From Acidimicrobium ferrooxidans (lineage in GTDB: Bacteria; Actinomycetota; Geothermincolia; Fen-727; Anoxymicrobiaceae): 64,000 nucleotides of DNA. The notes below the pieces were generated by a model. That model had not been told where the DNA came from and did not search any database. It was given only the letters and a program-made list of their open reading frames with translations. The translations under genes were made by a program, and so were the position numbers. Positions 38,000 to 44,971 of this stretch are shown here, piece after piece (position 1 is the stretch's first letter; each line of letters opens with the position of its first letter). The stretch covers positions 171,603 to 235,602 of the forward strand of contig DYIU01000005.1 in the NCBI GenBank assembly GCA_020723485.1, in the 5' to 3' direction.

Positions 38000-38076
38000 G
38001 GCCCGTGTCGCGCATCGTACGCCAGGGGAAATACATACAGCCGGGCACTGTATGGGCACGATGCGCGGCACGGGCC
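38000..38076. repeat. Nested inverted repeat upstream of the parA-like gene
   Basis: GGCCCGTGTCGCGCATCGT (38000-38018) vs ACGATGCGCGGCACGGGCC (38058-38076), one G-T mismatch; inner ATACAG/CTGTAT arms at 38035-38053. Confidence 0.75.
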
Positions 38077-38096
38077 CGCCTCGCTTCAGTCCCTTT

Positions 38097-38477
38097 TCAA
38101 TAATCGACGGCCATGGTCTCGAACCCGCCGGCGGGATACCGGCGGCGCCCCCGGGTCACAAGTACCGCTGCCAGCCTGTCGCAAGTAGCAGCAACAAGAC
38201 AATCATCAAGCCCAGGCTCGTTTCGACCGCCATCAGTGAAGTAACGTCCGGCAAGTACAGCCACCTCCCTGTCGACCGGCACGACCTCGAATGACTCGAT
38301 CAGCCCCTCGGTCCGCTCCCGCGCCCCCTCGCTCGACGCCGCCATCACCTCGGCGGCGCTGACGGCGCTGAGGTGAAGGACGCCGGCTTCCGCAGCGTCC
38401 TCCAGCGCCGAGCGGGCGCCCTCGATGCCTTTCAGGAAATCTATGAGGATGTCGCTCTCGACTACCAGGTCTTTCGT
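38097..38477 (-). CDS. PIN-domain (VapC-like) toxin, putative ACG start
   Basis: Manual extension of ORF 38097-38348: (ACG)KDLVVESDILIDFLKGIEGARSALEDAAEAGVLHLSAVSAAEVMAAS...DREVAVLAGRYF...GLDDCLVAATCDRLAAVLVTRG. Confidence 0.72.
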   Translation of the reverse strand, partial: TKDLVVESDILIDFLKGIEGARSALEDAAEAGVLHLSAVSAAEVMAASSEGARERTEGLIESFEVVPVDREVAVLAGRYFTDGGRNEPGLDDCLVAATCDRLAAVLVTRGRRRYPAGGFETMAVDY

Positions 38478-38492
38478 CTGTTCCCCCTGACC

Positions 38493-38702
38493 TCAGGCCT
38501 CGGCGGGCTTCCACGCCCCGAAGTACTCGCCCAGTGCGGCGCTGACCCTGATGCGGGCGAGCTCCCGCTCGAGCGCCCTGGTGACCACCTGGCTCCTCTG
38601 CTTGGGAGGGACCAGGCGCCTGAGCTCCAGGACCAGCTGCTCCGGGAGAAGGAAGTTCGCCTGCCTCTTCGGTTCCCTGCTGGGGTACGAATCTGTAATC
38701 AC
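38493..38702 (-). CDS. Antitoxin-like small protein (possible ribbon-helix-helix/VapB type)
   Basis: 69 aa, ANFLLPEQLVLELRRLVPPKQRSQVVTRALERELARIR; directly upstream of the PIN gene. Confidence 0.65.
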   Translation of the reverse strand: MITDSYPSREPKRQANFLLPEQLVLELRRLVPPKQRSQVVTRALERELARIRVSAALGEYFGAWKPAEA

Positions 38703-38805
38703 TATATCATTTATATAGCGAAATAGCGATATTTGTCAATATCAAAATCATATAGAAATCTTCCGTCCAAATTGCTTTGGTCCCTGCACTCGGTTATCAT
38801 TTCCC

Positions 38806-41796
38806 TTGCGCCTGCAGCCCCGCGCCGCAGGCCCGTGCAGTAGCTTCAGACGACCGCGAAAGCGGGACATCGCCTTGGCCACATTCGAGCCAATCCTGAA
38901 AGACAGATACGAAGTAATAATCATAGGTGCCGGCATAGGCGGGTTGACGGCTGCCGCCCTGCTCGCCAGGCAGGGTGTCGAGGTCCTGGTGCTGGAGAAG
39001 TCTGACCAGCCGGGAGGATGCTGCTCCTCCCTCAGGTTGAACGACTTCACGTTCGACAGGGCCGCGTCCGTCCTGCAGGGATTCGGAGAGGTCGGTTTCC
39101 ACGTCATGCGGACTGTCTTCGACTTCCTGGGCCAGCAGGTCGAGTTGACGCCGAGGGACAGCGCCTACTCGATGCTCTTCGGTGAGCAGCGCGTTGACTT
39201 CCACCGGGACCGGCACGCCTTCACCGCGGAGCTCGGCGCGCTGTTCCCCCAGCAGGCGGGGAGCATCCTGGCCTACATAAGGGAGCTCGAGCACCTGTAC
39301 CACGCGGTGCTCGACTGTTCCGGCCCCCTGCGGCCTGCCAGCGACGAGCCCTCCCTCCTGCGCCTTGGGCTCTTCGCCCGCCACCCCGCCAGCTTCACGC
39401 GCGTCTCCCGTGCGCAGAGAACGAGCTCCGAAAGGCTCATCGCCCGCCAGGTTGACGACCCCGCGGTACTGGCCTTCTTCGAGGCGGATGCCGTCTACAA
39501 CACCGGGTACGGCATGTCCGAGTTATCGGCCCCACACGCCGCCCTGACCGTTATCGACCGCCACGTCGGGGGCACCCATCACGCGATCGGGTCCGCGCAG
39601 CAGGTGGCCGACAAGCTCGAGAAGAGCGTGAACGAGAGCGGCGGGCGGGTGGTCTACCGAACCGCGGCGGAGCGCGTTCTCGTCCGCGAGGGTCTGGTTG
39701 TGGGGGTGCAGCTGGCCGACGGGCGGAGACTCAGGGCCGACACGGTGGTCGCGGACGTGTCCTCGAGGGAGCTCTTCGGTCACCTCCTGCCGGTGGAGCA
39801 CCTCAAGCCGATGACCGCGGAGTGGGTCCAGACCCTGGAGCCGGCCCAGGGGGTCATCTCGCTCTACCTCGGCGTTCCCGAGAAGGCGGTACCCGAAGGC
39901 TTCAATCCCAATACTGTGATAGTCGACGACCCTGAACGCGACCCCGGCGGCTTCATCTCGGTGGCCGTGCCGTCGCTCTTCGACCCCAACCTGTCCCCCG
40001 AGGGGTTCCACTCGGTGACCGTCCATGCCGTCTGCAATCCCGCGCCCTGGCCCTCCCCGAGGGACCCGCGGTACCTCTCGGAGGAATATATGAGCCTGCG
40101 CGAAGACGAGGTGTCCCGGGTCGTCGACAGGCTCGAGCCTTTCCTCCCCGGGATCATGGACCAGGCCGTTGTCAGCGCCGTAATAACACCCACCTCGTTC
40201 GAGCGCGTCCTGTCAAGAGAGAAAGGCTCGCTGGCAGGGCCCAGGGTCCCGGGCCAGCTGGTGCCCGCGGGCCTCCCCGGAGCGGTCACCGAGGTGAAGG
40301 GGCTGTTCATGGCCGGCGATTCGACGTTCTTCGGGAGAGGGGTCGCCGAAGTCACAGCATCCGGTATACACTGCTCGCTCGCGGCCACGAGGCACCTCGG
40401 CCTGCGCGCGCCGAGGTTTTTCGGCACCGGGGAGAGCTTCGTACTGGAGACGGTGCCGGTGCGCCCCGAGATATCCGGGGACGCCGTGGTGGACTCCATC
40501 TCGGCCGTGCTCGAGTCACACCGCTGCCTGAGATGCGAGGACTCTCCTTGCAGGAGCGCCTGCCCGGCCGACGTGGACATCCCTAACTTCGTCAGGCGGC
40601 TCGGCGCCGCCGACTTCTCGGGCGCCGCCCGGCTCATCAGGGAGACCAATCCCCTGGGAGAGGTGTGCGGGCTGGTCTGCCCAGCGGCGAGCCTCTGCGA
40701 GGGCGCGTGCAGGCGCCGGGAGTTGGACACCGCGGTCAGGATAAGCCAGCTGGAAGCGTTCACCTGCGGCTACACACCAGGCCCCGAGGGCTGGCCGGAG
40801 CCGTTCAGGGGACCCAGGCGCGAGGGCGACCGGATCGCAGTCATCGGCTCCGGGCCGGCGGGGCTCTCATGCGCCTACTACCTGGCGATGGTGGGCTGCA
40901 ACGTAGAGGTCTTCGAGGCTGATTTCGAGGCGGGTGGCCTCCCCTCCGTCGCGATGACCGACTCCCGCCTCAACCGCCAGGTGCTCCTGCGCGAGATAGA
41001 GGGCGCCATGTCATCCGGTATCGAGTTCCGGGGCAACACCTCCTTCGGGGAGGACATAAACCTCGAGTACCTCTGGCGCGAGGGTTTCCAGGCGGTCTTC
41101 ATCGCGGCAGGCATGCGCTCCGTCCGCCAGCCCAGGGTGCGCGGGCTCGACCTCCCCGGGGTGATAGACGCTCTGTCCTTCCTCAGCGCGGCCCGAAGGC
41201 GGGTTAAGAGAGAGATGACCCCGAGCGTCGCGGTCCTCGGGGACAGCAACATGGCCGTCGACTCCGCCCTGCTGGCCCTCGAGCTGGGGGCCGGGGACGT
41301 CTACCTGGTCTCCCCCGGCAGGCTCGAGGAGTTCGAGGCCGCGCCGCAGCGCCTCCAGGAAGCCGGGGAGCGCGGAGTCCAGGTCCTGGCCGGCCGCCGC
41401 GCGGTGGAGATACTCGGGGAAGGGCGCGTGGAGACCATACGCGTACCGCTCGGTTCCTCGAGGGAAGCCGAGGAGGGCGGCGGTCCTCCGGGGACTCTCG
41501 AGGTAGGCACGGTCATCGTTGCGGGCGCCCGCGAGATAGCGACAGACCTCGAGGAGTACCTGGCCGGCCAGGTCAGGATGGACGCGGATGGAGCCATCGA
41601 GGTCGACCCGGACACCTGCGCAACGTCGCGGGTCGGTGTGTTCGCGGGCGGCGAGATAGCGGGCGGCGAGGGGCTGGTGGTCTCAGCCGTCGGGCAGGGA
41701 CGGCGTGCCGCCGCGGCGATAGTGAAGTACCTCAAATCCAGGTCGGCGGGAGCTCCCCGGCAGGCGCCTCAGGCCCCGCCCCCGGAGAATTCCTGA
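38806..41796 (+). CDS. Fusion: phytoene-desaturase-like FAD domain + GltD-like Fe-S/FAD/NAD(P) domain (996 aa; start uncertain)
   Basis: N-half YEVIIIGAGIGGLTAAALLARQGVEVLVLEKSDQPGGCCSS; C-half CLRCEDSPCRSACPADVDIPNFVRRL...CGLVCPAASLCEGACRR...IAVIGSGPAGLSCAYYLAMVG. Confidence 0.85.
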   Translation: MRLQPRAAGPCSSFRRPRKRDIALATFEPILKDRYEVIIIGAGIGGLTAAALLARQGVEVLVLEKSDQPGGCCSSLRLNDFTFDRAASVLQGFGEVGFHVMRTVFDFLGQQVELTPRDSAYSMLFGEQRVDFHRDRHAFTAELGALFPQQAGSILAYIRELEHLYHAVLDCSGPLRPASDEPSLLRLGLFARHPASFTRVSRAQRTSSERLIARQVDDPAVLAFFEADAVYNTGYGMSELSAPHAALTVIDRHVGGTHHAIGSAQQVADKLEKSVNESGGRVVYRTAAERVLVREGLVVGVQLADGRRLRADTVVADVSSRELFGHLLPVEHLKPMTAEWVQTLEPAQGVISLYLGVPEKAVPEGFNPNTVIVDDPERDPGGFISVAVPSLFDPNLSPEGFHSVTVHAVCNPAPWPSPRDPRYLSEEYMSLREDEVSRVVDRLEPFLPGIMDQAVVSAVITPTSFERVLSREKGSLAGPRVPGQLVPAGLPGAVTEVKGLFMAGDSTFFGRGVAEVTASGIHCSLAATRHLGLRAPRFFGTGESFVLETVPVRPEISGDAVVDSISAVLESHRCLRCEDSPCRSACPADVDIPNFVRRLGAADFSGAARLIRETNPLGEVCGLVCPAASLCEGACRRRELDTAVRISQLEAFTCGYTPGPEGWPEPFRGPRREGDRIAVIGSGPAGLSCAYYLAMVGCNVEVFEADFEAGGLPSVAMTDSRLNRQVLLREIEGAMSSGIEFRGNTSFGEDINLEYLWREGFQAVFIAAGMRSVRQPRVRGLDLPGVIDALSFLSAARRRVKREMTPSVAVLGDSNMAVDSALLALELGAGDVYLVSPGRLEEFEAAPQRLQEAGERGVQVLAGRRAVEILGEGRVETIRVPLGSSREAEEGGGPPGTLEVGTVIVAGAREIATDLEEYLAGQVRMDADGAIEVDPDTCATSRVGVFAGGEIAGGEGLVVSAVGQGRRAAAAIVKYLKSRSAGAPRQAPQAPPPENS

Positions 41797-42962
41797 TCGA
41801 GCGCCCTCAAGACCCCGAGGGCGACCTCACCGGTCCTCCGCAGCCCTTCACGGTTTATCCTGTCGGCCGAGTCGGATGCACGGTGGACGTAGGTGGTCGC
41901 GGATACAAAGCCGGCGACCTCGAAGCCGTGCTTGCACCACGGCATGTGGTCGGCCGCGGCGCCGACCGGAAGGAAGATGCCCTTCAGCTCGAACCCCATC
42001 TCCTCCGCTGCCGCCCTGGCAAGCCTGTTCAGCTTCTCGCTGGTGTACCGCGGGGGGATCTCGAAGCCCGTGTTGAGCGATACGGTTCCCGCGGGCGAGA
42101 ACGGCATATCGAAGTTGAGCATGTAACAGGGGCCGGTCCGCAGCTCGTCGCCGTGGGCCAGCATGTAGACGATGGAGCCGCACAGCCCCACCTCCTCGCA
42201 CCCGAACGACAGGACCCTCACGTCGAAATGCTCGAGGGGCTGCGCGGCCAGCACCCTGCCCAGCTCCAGTATCACCGCCTCACCGGCTGCGTTGTCCAGA
42301 GCCCCGGGAGACCTGTTGCCGGTGAAGTTGAAGACCAGTGCCAGGAGGAAGAACGCCGGGATGAGCGAGACATAGAAGACCTCGGCGCTCCCCAGGACGT
42401 CCGGGCCGGCTGCCGCGGTTATGCCCAGCGCGACCAGTGCCGCCCCGAGGAAGACAGCGCTGAGGAACCCCAGTATGAAGAAAGTCGCGCGCATCACCAC
42501 CGGCATCACCTGGCTCTTCGAGTCGTAGTGCGCGCAGAGCAGTATCACGCCCTTCGCGTCGGCTGCCCTGACATCGCCGATGACGTTCGCCGAGACCTCA
42601 GGGCCGCCTCTCGCAGCGAACCGCTCGAAGCCGCTCGACCACTTCAGCCCCAGGAATATCAGTGCCAGCAGCACCGCGCCGGTCACCGCAGTGAGCGGCG
42701 TTCCCCAAAGGTACAGGAGCGACCCCGCGATGCTCACCGCTGCAAGCATCAGGCAGAGCAGCGGAAGGACCACTTTCAGCGGAGCCGATGAGTAGTTGAA
42801 CTCCTCGGTGCTCATCTCGAGCCCCGCGCCGCGGCCGGCGCCGAGCACGTATTCCCTCGCCTGCGCCTCCCCCGGACTGCCCGGGAGCCGCCGCATGGCG
42901 GAGAGCCTCTCGATGTGCTCGAACGCTCGCTGTCCGTCGAAATGCTCGTGCATGGCAAGCAT
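41769..42962 (-). CDS. M28-family metallopeptidase with internal TM helices
   Basis: ILLCAHYDSKSQ, NRSPGALDNAAGEAVILELGR, LSFGCEEVGLCGS, HMPWCKHG. Confidence 0.78.
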   Translation of the reverse strand: MLAMHEHFDGQRAFEHIERLSAMRRLPGSPGEAQAREYVLGAGRGAGLEMSTEEFNYSSAPLKVVLPLLCLMLAAVSIAGSLLYLWGTPLTAVTGAVLLALIFLGLKWSSGFERFAARGGPEVSANVIGDVRAADAKGVILLCAHYDSKSQVMPVVMRATFFILGFLSAVFLGAALVALGITAAAGPDVLGSAEVFYVSLIPAFFLLALVFNFTGNRSPGALDNAAGEAVILELGRVLAAQPLEHFDVRVLSFGCEEVGLCGSIVYMLAHGDELRTGPCYMLNFDMPFSPAGTVSLNTGFEIPPRYTSEKLNRLARAAAEEMGFELKGIFLPVGAAADHMPWCKHGFEVAGFVSATTYVHRASDSADRINREGLRRTGEVALGVLRALDQEFSGGGA

Positions 42963-42973
42963 TATATAAGAGA

Positions 42974-43002
42974 GTCAGGATGGGGTCTGACCTCATCCTG
43001 AC
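42974..43002. repeat. Hairpin carrying a GGGTC(T)GACC core
   Basis: GTCAGGATG-gggtctgacct-CATCCTGAC, perfect 9-bp stem. Confidence 0.7.
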
Positions 43003-43136
43003 TTCTGACACCGATGTCTAAAATGGATTGTAGTGCTGAACTAACCGGTTTTTTTTCGCTCTTGTTATTTGATAGACTTAATCGGCTCTTGCCCGGGAAG
43101 GGGCGGGAGAGGAAAGTGTAGGCACTTCGGAAAGGG

Positions 43137-44372
43137 ATGGGATGTGATATGGAGATTCTGGACAAAGAGCGCAGGGTCTACGTCCTCGGCGGGGGGATAT
43201 CCAAGTTCGCCGCCGAGCGTACGGACGGCAACATGCGCGACTGGATGAACGAGGCTGTGATCGAGGCGCTGGAGGATTCAGGCACGAAGATCGAAGACAT
43301 CGAGCACAGCACCACCAGTTACTTCAGCGACCACTTCGACAAGCAGTTGAAGGCCGGGGCCATCTTCCACGACAACATCGGCATGTGCCCCAAGCCGAAC
43401 GTGCGCGTCGAGGGCGGCGGCGGCACCGGCGGGCTGGCCATAAGGAACGCCTACGCCTACATCAAGTCCGGCCTCTGCGACTCGATGATAGTGTTCGGCG
43501 GAGAGAACATGGGGCGCCAGGTCCCCTCCGACGTGGCCCAGCAGTTCATAGCGCTCGCGTCGGACACCGACTGGGAGGTCCAGGTCGCGGGCTTCTACAT
43601 CGCCTACTACGCGATGATGATGACCGCTCACATGGACAGGTACGGGACGAAGGAAGAGCAGTTCGCGACCATCAGCGTCAAGAACCACCGCAACGCGATG
43701 TACAACCCCAAGGCGCACTACCCGATGGACATCACGGTAGAGGACGTCATGAACTCCAAGATGATCACCTACCCGTACAAACTCCTCGACAACTGCCTGC
43801 TCTCCGACGGCGCGGCGTGCCTGGTGTTCTCCACCGAGGAGTGGGCTAAGAAGAACGCCAGGTCATGGGGCGCCAAGCCGACCATCGAGGTCACCGGCAC
43901 CGGCTGCGGGACCGACTTCATGAGGATGGCCGACAGGCCGTTCCCCGATCCCGGCATCACGCACTTCAGGGGCAAGCAGTTCGGCTCTCAGCAGGCCTAC
44001 AAGATGGCCGGCATCAAGCACCCGCGCGAGGACCTCGACTGCTTTGAGGTCCACGACGCCTACTCGGGCGTCGAGCTCGTATCGTACGAGGACCTCGGCC
44101 TGTGCAAGCCGGGCGAGAGCGGGAAGCTGGCCGAGAAGGGCGTCTTCGATCTCGGCGGTGACCTGCCGACCAATACATCCGGCGGCCTCATCGGCTTCGG
44201 GCACCCGGTCGGCGCCACCGGCCTCGGCCAGGGCGTCGAGGTGCTCCGCCAGCTGCGCCAGGAGGCGGACCCCAAGCGCCAGGTCGAGCTAAACTCCAAG
44301 CGCGGTGCCATGGACTCCCACGGCGGGACCGGCACGTTCTGCGCGATAAACATCTTCGAGAGGAGGGACTGA
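43137..44372 (+). CDS. Thiolase-fold protein (SCPx/acetyl-CoA acetyltransferase-like)
   Basis: RVYVLGGGISKFA...VRVEGGGGTGGLAIRNAYAYIKSGLCD...CFEVHDAYSGVELVSYEDLG...NTSGGLIGFGHPVGATG. Confidence 0.85.
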   Translation: MGCDMEILDKERRVYVLGGGISKFAAERTDGNMRDWMNEAVIEALEDSGTKIEDIEHSTTSYFSDHFDKQLKAGAIFHDNIGMCPKPNVRVEGGGGTGGLAIRNAYAYIKSGLCDSMIVFGGENMGRQVPSDVAQQFIALASDTDWEVQVAGFYIAYYAMMMTAHMDRYGTKEEQFATISVKNHRNAMYNPKAHYPMDITVEDVMNSKMITYPYKLLDNCLLSDGAACLVFSTEEWAKKNARSWGAKPTIEVTGTGCGTDFMRMADRPFPDPGITHFRGKQFGSQQAYKMAGIKHPREDLDCFEVHDAYSGVELVSYEDLGLCKPGESGKLAEKGVFDLGGDLPTNTSGGLIGFGHPVGATGLGQGVEVLRQLRQEADPKRQVELNSKRGAMDSHGGTGTFCAINIFERRD

Positions 44373-44373
44373 T

Positions 44374-44904
44374 ATGGGTCTCGAGCAGATCAACACACTC
44401 ATGGAGGTCTTCACGGCCGAGGACCCCATGCCGTTCATGCACCCGGAGGGAGACCCCTGGAAGGACTTCCGCGAGGTGATGCGTCTCGAGTGGAAAATGG
44501 ACTTCACCTACAAGCACGTCCTGGGGAAGTATTCCAAGTTCTTCATCGAGCTCGCGAACAAGAAGTTCGTGACGACCGAGTGCCCCGGCTGCGGCAAGGT
44601 CTGGGGTATCCCCAGGCCGGTCTGCGCCGACTGCCTGACCATCACGAAGTGGAAAGAGCTGCCCGGGACAGGCACGCTCGTCGGGTACTCCGTCTCCCAG
44701 TTCGTCCCGGCCTTCATGAAGGTCGAGATACCGTACGTGCTGTCGGTAGTGAAACTGGACGGCGCCGACACGCCGTTCACGCACCAGCTGCGCAACTACG
44801 GCGACTCGACCGATAACATAAAGGTCGGCATGCCGGTCAAGGTGGCCTACACCGAGGAGAAGGTCGACCACCCTCTCCTTCTGATGTACTTCGAGCCGGC
44901 GTAA
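44374..44904 (+). CDS. DUF35-type Zn-ribbon/OB-fold protein (thiolase partner)
   Basis: TTECPGCGKVWGIPRPVCADCLTITKWKELPGTGTLVGYSVSQFVP; immediately downstream of the thiolase-fold gene. Confidence 0.87.
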   Translation: MGLEQINTLMEVFTAEDPMPFMHPEGDPWKDFREVMRLEWKMDFTYKHVLGKYSKFFIELANKKFVTTECPGCGKVWGIPRPVCADCLTITKWKELPGTGTLVGYSVSQFVPAFMKVEIPYVLSVVKLDGADTPFTHQLRNYGDSTDNIKVGMPVKVAYTEEKVDHPLLLMYFEPA

Positions 44905-44927
44905 AGCCCAAATATACTGCAACCACT

Positions 44928-44954
44928 GAGCCGGGGCTCTTCCAGCCCCGGCTC
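44928..44954. terminator. Strong hairpin between convergent genes
   Basis: GAGCCGGGGCT-cttcc-AGCCCCGGCTC perfect 11-bp stem followed by ATTT. Confidence 0.65.
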
Positions 44955-44958
44955 ATTT

Positions 44959-44970
44959 GGGGTCAGACCA
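44959..44970 (+). repeat. Partial GGGGTCAGACCA repeat adjacent to a stop codon
   Basis: GGGGTCAGACCA; the stop of the minus-strand CDS is at 44972-44974. Confidence 0.7.
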
Positions 44971-44971
44971 T

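Noticed and set aside
38493-38495. TGA between antitoxin and PIN toxin as a third selenocysteine codon
   Set aside because: It follows a normal antitoxin C-terminus, sits at no conserved Cys, and an SD-like sequence follows it; better explained as an ordinary stop.
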